This document shows, piece after piece, positions 1 through 12,596 of a DNA stretch of 64,000 bases. Under the pieces are notes generated by a model, which made no database searches, was not told the DNA's origin, and saw nothing but the letters and a program-made list of their open reading frames with translations. This stretch comes from Gentiana macrophylla (taxonomy: Eukaryota > Streptophyta > Magnoliopsida > Gentianales > Gentianaceae): assembly GCA_026214975.1 (NCBI GenBank), contig JAOBSW010000030.1, positions 1-64,000 on the forward strand. Direction: 5' to 3'. Within the stretch, counting starts at the first letter, position 1. Every line of letters starts with the position of its first letter. The translations under genes and the position numbers were made by a program.

Positions 1-2035
1 TTTCAACCCACACAAATGTTGGGTCAAAGCGCCTCGAGCTCCTATACCTCGCTTCAAAGCTTTGCAAGATCATCTAAATTCCAAACTACCCTCGTAATCC
101 TCCTCATCGTAAAAACTTCAACTCCTGTAATTGCATTTACGATGTCGTGGTTAAAAGTGACATTTTTAGTTCTGTGGGTAATGGGCCAGACTTAGTAAGC
201 TCATCCCGTGACAATGTAGATAAAACCTAATAAAACTCCAAGCTACTAAAGTCGTGGTTAATCTCCCTTCTCTTCTAGTCTGCTAGTTCTAACCAATCGA
301 CGCTTTTAAAGATATCTCTAACTTCATCACCTAAGTCATCCAAATCTAATCCTTTTCCACTAAAACATCACATTTACTATAAATTTTTCATACGCCTCTC
401 TAGCCTCTTTGTGGTGTCTGCTTTTATCAAGCTACGGCTTCTTCTTCGTGTGATAAAATTATAGTGCCTACGACCGAGTTGATATAGAATGTTTGATTTT
501 CGCTTTTTGTAGATTCTTTTACTCGACTCACCATTCTACGATATTGGTAAAGCCAATCAACAATAAAAACAACAAAAATAAAAATGTCACAACACACTCA
601 AAAATCAAAACAATTGAAATTAATCTAAAAATTATGAAAAATAACTTAAATTGATAACTAAATAAACTAAAGTATACCTTAATATGAAGAAAACGCTGAA
701 AAGTAGGTCGAAAAGTTGTTAAAGTCGCTGGAAAAATGTAGCCTGCTTTTTTATCCTTTTGACTTTTTTTCAAATTGGTGTATAAGAGAAGAGATGGAAA
801 GAGGAAGAAATCACAGTGGTGTAGAGTGAGATGAATTTTTAAAAAGAATTCAAGAAAAATTTCGAAAGGGTGGTAGGTTTGGTAAAAAGCGGTGCCAAAA
901 ATTAGTGAAGAAGCAAGAAGAAGAAAAGAAAGGTCCCCGCTTTTCTTTATGTTTTAGACCCTCGACCGGTCCGATTAAGCGCTTGATCGGTCCGTGTTCA
1001 ATTTTTTCACTTTTTCCGATTTTTTTACTTTTATGATTTTTGATTAAAACTTATAAAATTCTTATAAAACTTAATTATAATCTTAAAGATAAGTTTATAA
1101 TAATTTTTAAAACTTAATAAAATAAAATTTAAAGGAAATCTTATAATTTTATAACAATTTCTAAAAATTTAATAAAATCTCTATAACACATTAATAAAAA
1201 GGCTTATAAAAATTTAATAAATTTATATTAACTCTTATAAAACATCTAAATAAAAACTAAAAAACTTTTATAAAACTTTTATAGTAACTCCTTAAATTTC
1301 ATAAAGATCCAATTTTATAAAATTTTCGTAAGTTATGCTAAAATTTTATAAAATAAAACATAAGAAAAGACTCAAACTTTAAGTGGGTTCCTCGATTCTT
1401 CGATTTCTAAATCTTCCGTAGTTCGATATAACGCTCAATCAACCTAACTCCTAAAAACGAGGCATTTGAATTATCTCTCGAATTCCATCGATTTTCGGAT
1501 AACCACCTAATCGCTTCCTTCCTAACAATATTCAAACACTCATCCCTGGATTTGGCTGTGTTTTTCCCCACATCATTCAACATGTTCACTTTTCCACAGA
1601 TTCTCAGATCTCATCGTAAACTTTGCCTCTTCTTTTTTATTGCACTTTGATGTTCCATTACGCATTTCTCTCAACTGATCTCTCTCAACAATTTCTTGTT
1701 TTGTTCAAAAACTAAAGCTTCTATAGCAAACACGACATCTTTATCAAAGCCTAATTTCAAAAGTAAAATAAAACTCCTATTCTATCTAAAAATGCATCCA
1801 GCTTCTTTTACGCCTATCCGTAAAAGATTTAATCAGAGTTTAAACATAAATAAAAATACGTAAAAGTAGAGTAAAGATAGATAGCACTGTATTCGGCCGA
1901 TTTCGCTCGCTTTTCGCTTTTTAGTTTTTTTCGCTTTTTCAATTTGTCGGGGATCAATCAATAGCATTACTTCTTCTCTTTAGTGTGATTCCTTCTCCCT
2001 CCACAAATAACTTCACTGCGGGCCATTGGCTATAA
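1..2035 (-). other. Non-coding 3' region of element A
   Basis: This stretch follows the integrase end of element A on the minus strand. It is AT-rich (especially 540-1400) and I recognise no protein in it; short open frames at 528-773 and 1407-1589 have no family signature. Some Athila elements carry an envelope-like frame here, but nothing visible supports one. A near-palindrome is present at about 972-1006, with CCGAT and ATCGG arms around AAGCGCTT. Confidence 0.4.
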
Positions 2036-2039
2036 AAGT

Positions 2040-3335
2040 TGTATTTCCATCGCTTAGTTCAACAGCCTGCATTTGTAAACCCCTGTTACTTTAAATGGAC
2101 TCGCCCATCTTGACTTAAGGTTACCCGGAAACAACCTCAAACGTGAATTGTACAAAAGCACTCGATCACCTACATGGAACTCACGCTTAAAGATTCTCTT
2201 ATCATGGAAAGATTTCGTATGCTCCTTTGTAGATTCGAAAGCATTTTCATAAGAATCGAGACGAAATTCTTCTAGTTCTCATAATTGAAGCAATCTATGA
2301 TCACCGACACTTTAGATCGAAATTCGTAAATTTAATAGCCCGTAAGGCTTGGTGTTCTAACTCAACCTGAGATGACAAGACTTACCAAAGACCACTTTAT
2401 AGGAGAACAACCAATTGGTGTTTTAAAAGTCGTCTATATGCCCATAATGCATCATCTAATTTAATCATCAGCTTTTACGATTTGAATCAATCAAGCTTTC
2501 CACGATTCTTTTGATTTCTATTGACACACCTCTACCTAACCACTAGTTTGCGTGATGATAAGTATGCCTTAATTTATGCTACACCATATTTTTCAACTAT
2601 CTTAGTAAATGGTTTATTACAAAAGTGTGACCTCTATCACTAATGATAGCCCTCGAATGCCATATCCGTAAATATATTCTTTTAAGGAATCGTATGACAT
2701 CTTTGGTATCATTAGTTGGAAGAGCTTCATTTTCACCCATTTCGAGACATAATCTACCATTACAAGAATAAATCTTTTCCAAAAGATATAGTGAAAGGTC
2801 CCATGAAATCTATACCCCAAACATCAAATAACTCACATTCTAAAATAGGTTGCATAGGCATTTCATGTTTTTAGATACATTTCCCATTTTTGACAAGATT
2901 CACAAGATTTAACATACTTATAAGCATCTCTATATAGTGTAGGCCAATAAAAACCACATTGTAAAACTTTAAAAGCAGCTTTTCCAACCTCCATGATGAC
3001 CTCCTCGCCTCACGATCATGACAAAACGACAAAACACTTAAAATTTCATTATCAGCACACATTTTCTGATTATCCCATCCGAACATTTACGGAAAAGGTC
3101 CTGGTTCCTCCCAAGAATAAAATTTTAAGTCATAAAAGAACTTTCTTCTTTGCCATGTCCAATGAGACGGAATATAATCACAAAGTTAAGTAATTAATGA
3201 TATCTCCAAACCAAGGTGATATTTCCTAAGAAGGAATTCTATTCTTTAATAACCGCAAGGTTGAATGAGTATCTATTCTAAATAGCTTGTTCATCAGAAA
3301 TGAATCTTTAATTTCATTCCTTTTTCTTCATCATT
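2040..3335 (-). pseudogene. Element A integrase remnant
   Basis: Fragments in shifting minus frames give the HHCC zinc-binding region (about 2870-3086, containing FYNV and a YWPTLY-like stretch), the catalytic core (2597-2820, with MDFMGPF-like start, VDYVSKWV and IISDRG), and the C-terminal part (about 2040-2250, FHVGDRVLLYNSRLRLFPG and LKSRWASPF). These are the usual parts of a gypsy integrase, which joins the cDNA to host DNA in the nucleus. Several frameshifts separate them, so no complete enzyme is encoded as read. Lineage call rests on resemblance to Athila integrase ends. Confidence 0.75.
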
Positions 3336-3339
3336 TTCC

Positions 3340-4620
3340 ATTCTACTTAGATGATCTCACATTACATTCTCACTTCCTTTTTTATCTTTAATTTCAATAT
3401 CAAATTCTTGAAGTAAGAGAATCCATCTAAGAAGACGAGGTTTAGCATCTTTCTTACTCAAGAATACTTCAGGCTGAATGGTCTCAGATAAATTATTACC
3501 TTAGAACCAACAATATATGATCGAAACTTATCTAAGGCAAAAATTATGTTCAACAGCTTTTTCTCGTAGTTGCGTAATTAAGTTGAGCAGTTGTTTAATG
3601 TGTGGGATGCATAGTAAATAGCTTTGAGAATTTTGTTATATCTTTGACCTAAAACAAATCCCTACAACTAAATCACTTGCATCACACATAATCTCAAACG
3701 GCAAATTCCAACTGGTGCTACTAGCACCGTGCAAAGAGTCAATCTCGCTTTTAGTGGTCTGAAAAGCTTCCATACATTTACTATCAAAGTTAAAAGGTAC
3801 TTCCTTTCAAGTAAATGACTTGTAGGCTTTGCTATTTTTGAAAAATCTGCAATGAACCTTCTATAAAATCCTCGCATGTCCGAGAAATCCTCTTAGGTTC
3901 TTAAATTAATCGTGGAGGTAACTTTTCAATTACTTCGACTTTAGCTTTATCAACTTCAATACCTTCTTCAGAGATTCTATGACCTAAAACAATTCCTTCG
4001 ATACCATTAGATGACACTTTTCCTGGGCTTTAAGATTAGATTGGTATCTTCACAATAATTGTAACACTCTGCTCTAAGTGTAACAAACAAACATCAAATG
4101 AATCTCAGTAAACACTAAAGTCATCCATAAACATTTCTAAGAATTTCTCAACCATATCAAAGAAATATAGCCATCATACACCTTTGAAACGTAGTCGGTG
4201 CATTACATAAACCAAACGGCATTCTCTTATAAGCAAAAGTTCCATAAGGACAAGTGAAAGTAGTTTTTCTCTATCTCCCGCCGAATGAATATCTCAGAAT
4301 ATCCTAAATAACCATCTAAGAAACAAGAATACTTATGTCCACTTAAACGTTCCAACATCTGAGCTATGAATGGAAGTGGATGATGATATTTCTTAGTATG
4401 ATCATTTAGTTTTCTAAAATCAATGCACATTCGATAACCTGTAATCACCCTTGTCGGAATCCATTCATTATTTTCATTCTCTTTCACTGTGAAACCTCCT
4501 TTCTTTGGTACCACTTGAGTTGGACTTACCCATTCACTATCCGATATGGGAAAATTATCCATATTTCTAATATCTTAATGACTCTTTCTTAACAATTAAC
4601 TACAAATTTGGGTTGAGGCG
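3340..4620 (-). pseudogene. Element A reverse transcriptase and RNase H remnant
   Basis: The frame at 4227-4562 has the RT start, WVSPTQVVPKKGG then MCIDFRKLNDHTKKYHHPLPF and CFLDGYLGYSE, where the D of FLDG is a catalytic residue. The FMDDFSV active site is in another frame near 4117-4131. The frame at 3668-3877 gives the connection segment (GFYRRFIADFSKIAKP) running toward RNase H. RNase H itself, about 3340-3700, is hard to follow. At least three frame breaks exist. The enzyme would copy element RNA into DNA inside the virus-like particle; this copy cannot be functional as read. Confidence 0.8.
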
Positions 4621-5069
4621 GCTATGTTGAATACAAGGTTTAGCATCTTCCTTCGAATTATCTTATGAACGCAAATCTCGTGGCTAATACCTTAATATCG
4701 GCAAATCCGTCCATCCAATGCCTTTCTTATGCTTTTTCAACATTCTAATTAATTGATCTTCTTGTTGCTCGCTTAAAGATGAGGAAATAATAACCAAGAA
4801 TAGATTATTAGTTTCAAGAAAGCATATTTCAGATTTAAAGGTAACGGTTTCAATTCCGCATTCTTAGGTGGATCTTCCAAAGTGATGGTTTAAGAACTGG
4901 TCCTTCTAATTCTAATTCCAAATACTTATTCCATGATGGTTTAAGTAAAACTTCCTTTATCTAGAGAAAGAATTACTCTTTCATTTCAAAGTTGTCTTTC
5001 TCATCTTCCTTATAGATAGATAGAGTTAAGCATTCTTCTAATCATTCTTCAAAAGTTGGTAATCGATTA

Positions 5070-5649
5070 TCATAGATGTAATGAATATCTTCTATAAAAG
5101 AACATGATTCGTGATCCTGATGGATGGTTCATAGCTTTGAAAATATTGAAAGTAACTTCATCTTCATTGACTCTCGTAATTAACTCTCCTTCTCGACATC
5201 TATTAAAGTTCTTCCTGTAGCTAGAAATGGTCGACCAAGATAAGTGGCGCTGAATATCCTTCTTCCATTTCCATAAATACAAAGTCTACTGGTAAATAGA
5301 ACTTGTCTACTTTAACCAATACGTCCTCAATAATTCCTTTAGGTATTTAATCGATCTATCTCGCCATCCGCAGAGTCATTTCGCTTTTAGCAAGCTTTCC
5401 TATGCCTAGCTTTCTATAATCCTCATGAGACATGAGATTTATACTAGCTCCAAGATCACATAAGACCTTCTTAAATGTAAATCCTCCAATTTCACACGGA
5501 ATGGTAAAACTTCCAGGATCTTTCAGTTTAGGCGGTAACTTATGCTGCAAAACTGCAGAACATTCTTCATTTAGACATATATTCTCATATTCCTCTAATT
5601 TTTTTTTGTTTGACAGAATATCTCTCAGAAACTTTCCATAAGCAGGCAT
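5070..5649 (-). pseudogene. Element A aspartic protease remnant
   Basis: The frame at 5356-5649 reads into a retropepsin-like domain: LCDLGASINLMSHEDYRKLGIG, where DLGA takes the place of the common D(S/T)GA. This DLGA form is usual in Athila-lineage proteases. The frame at 5070-5282 continues with GELITRVNEDEVTFNIFKAM, the stretch that follows the protease in element F as well (37380-37440). The enzyme would cut the Gag-Pol polyprotein. A frame change between the two parts and stops downstream separate it from RT. Confidence 0.8.
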
Positions 5650-7900
5650 ACTAATTAGAGCTTTGATAACAGGATATTAACATGAATATGACTAAAAGTA
5701 TCAAGGAAACGAGTATACTGACGCTTTTAATCTTTTAATTTGATCTTTAGGTGGGTAAGGTAAAGATTCTAAATCTATAACCTTGATCCCAAAGTCATTT
5801 TCTTTCCTTTATCCTTAAACTTTGAATATTACTTGATCGCCAAGTATCAGGTTCTTGAATTTTTTTCTTTTAAAACATTCCCTGAATCCATCTCTACTTC
5901 AGATTCCTTTAATTCTTCTTGTTTCTCATCCTTGTTTTCATTATCCTCTATTCTAAAATGTTCCTTGAATAAACTCCTTAAATCTTTATCCACGGATCTT
6001 TCAAAATCCTAGTGGATATTTACCCATTTCTCACCTTCATTCTCGTGTTCCAAGCTTCTATTCCTTTTCAAGAAATTCTCTATAATCTCTTCTTCCTCAT
6101 CAGGGAATTCAATTTCATCTTTAGTTTCATCATTCTTTCCATCTAAATCATTTTCTACTTCATTATTTCCAACGCTTTCTACTCCATTACTACCACGAGT
6201 TTTCTACTTCGTAACTACAACATTTACCTCTCTCGGTTTCTTTCAAGATTGCTTGGTAATCCTCCGTGGGCTCCACTGTTATTACGCTCACCTTCCCTAC
6301 TCAAATGATCTTCCATATTCCTCAACGAGGCTTCTATCGCTCTCATTCTCGTATCATGTCCACTCATAGATGTTTTCATTGTACTCAAATCCTTGAGACT
6401 CTGCACTAATAAGTCATCATTGTTTCCATATTCTTAGCTTGTGTAGATACTACACCCATCATATTTTCCATTAGTTTTTCCCATTTTTCAACTCCTTCGC
6501 AGTGTTGAGTTGAACTTTGAGTTAATGTATACTTTGAGTGGTATGTTGAGGATAGGATCTAGGTAATGATTGTAAATTCCGATTAGATGTATTTTCCGAT
6601 AAACTTGATTATTAGACATATTCCTATATAGGATCGGATATGGCGGTTGTCCTTGCTTACTAGTAGGTTTTCACACCATCGTAAAAGTAGGGTGGTCTCT
6701 TCTTATAGCATTAAACGAGTTTGAGTATGCATTGTTCAAGTTCCTATGTCAAGAAAACTCACCTCCTCTCTTGAATATCCCGTTGGTTCTTCAACTCTAT
6801 TGACATATTATCCCGATTTGAGTATTCAGCTTGGTGTACTATTTTCCTCGAACTTAGGTTTTTGTTCGACAGTAGGGTATCAAATTTCCTACTCAAATTT
6901 TCTAAGTGTGCTAGAACTTCCAGATTAGATGTACATTCTCCCGCAAAGCTACTTTCCCGGTGCTAGAACCGGTTTCCCTACATTCTCGTTATTTTTGGAA
7001 ATCTTTTCTATAGCATCGTAAACTATTTGAGCTTCACTCATCATTAAAGAACCACCACATGCATGATCTACATCCGCACGTGAATCTTTTCTTAATTTAC
7101 TTACGTAAAAGTTGAATTTGCATATCTAAGGAATGACCATGATCGACAAGCTCTTAACAATTTTTTAAATCTTTCCTACCATTCCCAAGCGCTTTCTTCG
7201 TGATCCTTGTCTAAAGTTAGCAACCTCGACTCTTAATTCCAAATTTCGCCCCGAGTGAAATATTGTTTCAGTAAATTCGGCTTTGAATATCCTCCCAACT
7301 TGTAAGTGAATGATGTGGAAGAGACATAAACCAATCTCGGCTCATCCTTTTAAAGAAAAAGGAAACATAGTCATCCTCGTTAGTTCCTTATGAGCACCTT
7401 GACTTTTGGTCAGATTGCACGGTTCTTCAAAAGATGTAGATGATGATGTGGATCTTCATCATCCTCTCCTAGAATTGGGCTCTTGCGCCAATTAAACCAA
7501 AAAGATGAGATTTAATTTCAAATTATTCGCTCCTTCATTGGGTAAAAGTATGGGATTATTAGTCCGGTTTCTTCTACGGTTTGATCACAGATAGTCTCGG
7601 TTTGGTGGGTTATTACGATTATTCTCGGTTCCGATCTTGATTATTTCTATTATTATGATTATTATTAGGTTAACAGGTTTTGTCCATGCCCTGGAGCATG
7701 ATCTAGCCTCTGCTCATTTGTTTCATCACTAGTTTCAAATGCATTTCTTTATTTTTGTTTGAAGATGATTCTTGGTCGATTTCCCGACTAGTATGACCAC
7801 ATTTACTCTCTACTTTAACCGCCTTTCGTAAGTGTTTATGTCAGCTTATAAGGAGTGAGCGGGTCTTACCACTTCTCGGTCATCAACTAACTAAAATAGA
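5650..7900 (-). pseudogene. Element A gag remnant
   Basis: Minus-strand fragments match the capsid-type retrotransposon gag domain, between about 7420 and 7030 (for example FPFSLK and, later, GGSLMMSEAQIVYDAIEKISKNN). The frame at 6224-6406 holds the later part with RAIEASLRNMEDHLSREGE and GGLPSNLE, which parallels the LPSNTEKNP segment of element F gag at 36568. Gag would form the particle. The sequence is strongly shifted, and the N-terminal part (about 7500-7900) cannot be read with confidence. Confidence 0.65.
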
Positions 7901-8067
7901 AAAACTCGACTTTTATAAAAAAGAAAATTGGTAACTAAAAGAAAGTAGATACTAAACTAAAAATAAAATAGAAATGAGATAAGAAAAAGTGTTGATTTAT
8001 TCTCTAGAATTTTGAGCTAATACAAGTAGTAACCATAGACACAAAGAAAGAAATTAGCGACGTGTGT

Positions 8068-8085
8068 CCTCGCAACGGCGCCTAA
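8068..8085 (-). other. Element A primer binding site, degenerate
   Basis: On the minus strand this reads TAGGCGCCGTTGCGAGGA, two to three changes from the exact tRNA-Asp complement seen in element F (34812-34829). It marks the border between the 5' LTR (right) and the internal region (left) and so fixes the minus orientation of A. Confidence 0.7.
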
Positions 8086-8363
8086 AGCCGACGTGGCCCT
8101 TTTAATACTATACTACCTTAACCGATGTTGTATCGGGTCAAATCAGAAGTGCTAGTGTGGTGAGTCGAGTGTCGAATCCTCGTGGAAACGTGGTAATTCT
8201 TTTAAGTGTGGTTAAACACCAAAGAGCTGTTATTAACTCGATCTAAACCGCAATTTTATAATACAGATGACTACTATTCTACTTAACATAAAATAAATGC
8301 GTAATTTAAAAGTTATTCTAATATAATATATATAGATATAAAAATATATATAGATGTACATAG

Positions 8364-8370
<7 letters not shown>

Positions 8371-8414
<44 letters not shown>
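8371..8414. repeat. (TA)n microsatellite
   Basis: About 44 bases of uninterrupted TA dinucleotides inside the LTR of element A. The frame that translates it as an IYIYIY run is a by-product of the repeat. Confidence 0.95.
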
Positions 8415-8418
<4 letters not shown>

Positions 8419-9207
8419 TATAGATACCAATATATAGTTTATAATAATAGACAAATAGAACTAGCCAAAGTTTATATAATTGATTTATACGATCTTTTCA
8501 AAGAAACGGAATGTGCTCGATCTTTTCCTTTATATTAGGTCCAATTGAGTAAATGAAACGGTGCACTCCTCGAGGTTAACAATTCCTCCTCACACGAGCG
8601 TATGAAATTGTCATATGTCATTGTCATCGCTCAATCTCCACAACCGCCCCATGCTAATCTTAGTTAGTCTCAACAGTACTGAGTACAAATCTACCCCGGT
8701 AGGAAATAGATTCCGTTGTCACGCTTTACGCCGCCAATTTTACCCCTCCGGTTTTTCTATCTTTTATCTCATATCCTAACTTCTCTGATCAGTTCATCGT
8801 TAGGTTATATGGTGCGATTCATCTTGGTTAATTACGTCAATCCGAATATTATCAATACGTTACAAAATAGAAAAAGATTCAATTAACTCAATTTTAATAA
8901 ATTTTACTTAGACATCATTCCTTTACCGAAAAGATCGAAATAAAACGATTACATAACTTTGGCTAGTTATTTAGACTTAGCTAAAAAACATTATAACAAC
9001 TAAAAAGATAAAATCAAACATAAATACTTTAGAAAATTTACCCGATTACAAATGCCGATTTAGATGTCGATTTCTTCCGACATTACAACGACTTCAACGA
9101 TAATCTAACTTCCGATAATTTCCCGAGCATTACAACAAGATTACAATATTATTATTTTTGGCATAAGGCCTATTTGCAAACTACTACTAAAAAGAAAATA
9201 AAAGAGA

Positions 9208-9209
<2 letters not shown>

Positions 9210-9263
<54 letters not shown>

Positions 9264-9280
9264 TAGATATATATATATAT
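9210..9280. repeat. (TA)n microsatellite, interrupted
   Basis: TA repeats at about 9210-9260 and 9268-9280, split by GAGTAG, in the LTR of element A. The IYIYIY-rich frames across it are not genes. Confidence 0.95.
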
Positions 9281-9960
9281 TGGTACACTCGCTGCTGTTG
9301 CAAATGAGGCCCTTTATATAAATGAAACTTCCTTGGCCGGACCGGGCCGGTGTAATGATTAGCTCCACCTCCTTGATTAATCATCATGTGCAGCGTAGAT
9401 ATTTATAATTATAATTATATATAACTTATAAAATTCATATATCGAAGTTCGATCTCCAAAAATCATGATTCAAGAGGCATCGAAAGCTCTCGGGAAAATC
9501 TACAACTTTCGTGGAAGGACTCTTCTTCAGATGATGTCGTTTTGATGAGCCATTCGCTTGTCGAAGATATTTTCGATTACCACTTAATTGAATCGATTAG
9601 CCACTTGACCACTTCAATTGACCACTTGACAACTTAAGCAATTCGATTGACCATTTAAGCTCGTGACACTCTCTAAATCCTTCCAGAGATATGATTATAC
9701 TTCAACATCTCGATTCTCGGGTTTTGGCTTATAACCGCAATAAAATACCACAAATACCCACGTAAATCGACGATTTACACTCCGATTTACTAAAATCGGT
9801 ACAAAATGATAACTTTTAATACGCTTTACTACTAACTAATCTAAATTATAAAGATTAATATTTCATAACATTTATATCATAATTTCATATATTTTATATA
9901 GAATTCGTTGATAAAACATAATAATATAACGTATATTTAATTATATAAAAGTAGTATATC

Positions 9961-10247
9961 GATGTAAGATTAGTTGTTATAGAGCAAAGGCAAAAATATG
10001 TCTGATCAAATGTATAGGTTTATTGTAGTTTGATCTTTGTATAGGTTTGATCAAACAAGCAATCGTAAGTAGGTCACCGACTTTATCGCCAGACTGCTCA
10101 GGTCAAGAGAGTGTCTCAGTCAGTAGACTAACTAGGAACCGCCAAGACTCAAGGTTGATGGTTCAAACACGCTTATTGAAGGCTAAGTGGATCGACTTAG
10201 TATTTAAAGTCAATGATATGGAATCGTAATATGTGAGTCTCCGTGAT
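9961..10247 (+). repeat. Sirevirus-type LTR D', first part
   Basis: This matches the start of the family D LTR read in its sense direction (for example CAAATGTATAGGTTTATT and TTGATCAAACAAGCA; compare the reverse strand of 25990-26150). The first ~30-50 bases, including the TG end, are missing or unrecognisable. Element C is inserted after position 10247, and the LTR continues at 49203. Position 10243-10247 (GTGAT) is the left target duplication of C. Confidence 0.8.
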
Positions 10248-12030
10248 TGTTAGGAAATCACTAGTTTAATGCAACGGAATTTAAAATTTTGATTTCCTTT
10301 TACTAGATCATTCTTGATTTAATGCAATAAACACTTTAAGCAGTTTGACGGTTATACCTTGATGATCTATAAGATCGTCGCTTGACAAAGAAACGGAGAG
10401 TAGTAATCGTGCAAGCCATCAACGATCCGCCTCTATCGCTAATCCGCATTTAACTCCTCGAATCCTCTTGGATAGCTATCGGAAAAACTCCTGGTTGCTA
10501 GACCGACCTTTTCTTCCTCACAAAGTCACTATAGGTTGCTCTCTATTTACACAAGAACTATGAGCTCTTGCAATTGTGATGTACAAAAGAGCTTGACACC
10601 CACTTCCTTTATATGTATTTAGGTGGCGCCCCATATGATGTGTGGAGGAGAAGAAAACCTTTTTCCCAATAAAATAAGGAAAATCTTCTAAATTGATTTA
10701 TCTCTTTTATTATAATTAATTTTGCCAATATCTTATATTGAATATAATTACCATAAATCTATTTTTCCAAAATCAATTAATATCTTATATTAATATTATG
10801 GTAATCTTATTAATTAAAGTGCACAATCCAAGTGTATCTTATAGACACCAATGTATGGCTTCAATAGTCAATGAATTGACTTCCGAATATTCTTTAATTA
10901 ATATCTTGTATTTTATTTATTCATAATAAATAAATACCACCATATTAATTTACCACTATAACCTTTATAGTCTAGAGATAAACTTTCATTATTTGGTTAT
11001 CAACTATAACCGCATTTTAATCCGACTCGATGTTCATATGTGTGTGACCCGATAGGCTTTAAAATATGTTGGCCGTAGACACAAAGTGCAATTTACTAAA
11101 ATGCCCTCCATGCCTAACGATCACAGGATAGCGTCTAGCAACACACCGTGACCCCCAATCATCGGAAGAGTCAAAAACAATGACTACTACCTTTCATGTG
11201 AAGCAAAGCCATCGTGTAACTTACAATCTATATCAGTAATAATATCCATACGATCGATCTCAGAGTGTCAATACATTAACGATCGATCTTATAACTGTTA
11301 TCATGCTCTCTCGGATAATGCATTTACTCCCACTTTGCAAAGATTCTCGAGAGCTAGACATTCCTTATAATTAAGAAGGCCATTTCGATATTCAATCCCA
11401 ATCATAGGATACATGATTCCCGGATGACCAATCATGCATACTCCGTGATACTTCAATATCATACCCAATCACTACCGCATGATCGCCCCGTGGCTGGGGA
11501 AATCTCAATAGTGTCAAAGCATTATAATCCACACCGTGATGCCATAAAGACTCGGTCAAAAAGGATAATTACACAACCGCCACATAGTGTGACACTTAAT
11601 GTAAGTGGGTCGGTCCTAACGACGCAGCCTCTAATAACGCTCCACGTATAGTCCAAGTGTTCTACACTTCGATAGACGAGATCTATCCCAACCTTCTATA
11701 AGATAGAAGACATCCAATACGTGCTAGTCTGGTTATACTATCAATGTCCCATTTGATAGTTCATGTGACTAGAGACATTTGAGTATCAAACTTATTAAAG
11801 TGATTAGAGATCTCATCAACCATAATCACTATCATGGTTTCTCTATCACAGTTTGACACTAGGGACGTTATTATATATGTACAACAAACAATATGAAGAT
11901 AAACGATATATAATAACTGAAGTGCTCTTATTAATCATAATAATGTTATTACATGAACTAAATAGACTGTAAATGACCCGACCCGGTCGGATCCGGTCCA
12001 ACCCGATTGGTTGAGGACACCTTTCCAACA
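10248..12030 (-). repeat. Element C 3' LTR (1783 bp)
   Basis: On the minus strand it starts TGTTGGAAAGGTGTCC and ends GATTTCCTAACA, with TG...CA ends. It pairs with 31345-31883 and 48527-49202. It keeps a segment of about 580 bp (about 10770-11353) that is absent from the other LTR at the border with element B. The frame at 11846-12031 is an open run continuing from RNase H into the LTR. Confidence 0.9.
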
Positions 12031-12595
12031 ATCACCCACATGCAAGTGAACATGTTTCTCATGCTTTGCTTGATACAATGCCTTGGTTAACGGATCAGCT
12101 ATGTTATCATCCGTGTGGACTTTTCTATCTTTACATCTCCTCTATCTACTATCTCTAATCAAGTGATAGCGCCAGAGCACGTGTTTGGACTTCGATGAGA
12201 CCTTGGCCTTTGATCGAGATATCGCTCCATTATTATCACAATACAGAGGCACCGACCTTCAATGATAGAGGAACCACACCAAGTTCGAGAATGAACTTCT
12301 TCATCCAAATCGCTTCCTTCGCCGCCCCGAGGTTGCTATGTATTCGCTTCCGTTGTAGTCCGCACTAGTCTCCTGCTTGGAACTCTTCTAGCTCACTGCT
12401 CCACCGTCAAGCATGAAAACAAATCCAGACTGTGACTTAAAGACATCCTTGTCAGTTTGGAAACTGGCATCTGTGTAACCTCGTAAAACTAAATCATCAT
12501 TCCCGAAAACCAGGAACATCTCCTTAGCACATCTCATGTACTTGAGGATATTTCGACAAGCAATCCAAATGAGCATCACCTGGATTGACCGGCAC
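12031..12595 (-). pseudogene. Element C RNase H, 3' end of pol
   Basis: The minus frame at 12388-12579 reads IACRNILKYMRCAKEMFLVFG then GYTDASFQTDKDVFKSQSGFVF, the RNase H region of copia pol (DASF holds a catalytic aspartate). Further fragments follow to about 12040 (LYCDNNGAIS, KHEKHVHLHVGD). The upstream part of the gene continues at 26193, on the other side of element D. Positions 12591-12595 (GGCAC) are the likely left target duplication of D. Confidence 0.8.
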
Positions 12596-12596
12596 T

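Larger units (their letters stand above)
1..9960 (-). mobile_element. Element A: decayed Athila-like Ty3/gypsy retrotransposon, 3' end outside window
   Basis: On the minus strand the order is LTR (about 9960 to 8094), primer binding site (8085-8068), gag, protease, reverse transcriptase with RNase H, integrase. This order, with integrase after RNase H, is that of Ty3/gypsy. Protease and RT peptides (DLGASINLM, WVSPTQVVPKKGG, FMDDFSV) and a PBS resembling the tRNA-Asp complement point to the Athila lineage. Every gene is broken by stops and shifts. The 3' LTR would lie left of position 1. The upper boundary is approximate because the LTR start is not clearly recognisable where it meets the Sirevirus LTR at about 9961. 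Confidence 0.85.
8094..9960 (-). repeat. Element A 5' LTR
   Basis: It lies just outside the PBS. The LTR would end (minus strand) in AGGGCCA near 8094. A block at about 9478-9530 (GAAAGCTCTCGGGAAAATCT, then CAACTTTC and GGACTCTTCTTCAG) is shared with the LTRs of element B at 33165-33208 and 48160-48200, which ties the two families together. The upper limit is uncertain. Two TA repeats lie within it. Confidence 0.6.

Noticed and set aside
1407..1589. Possible envelope remnant in element A
   Set aside because: Sixty codons without family signature in AT-rich non-coding sequence.
8233..8454. Open frames rich in Ile-Tyr (also 9141-9387)
   Set aside because: They are translations of (TA)n microsatellites.
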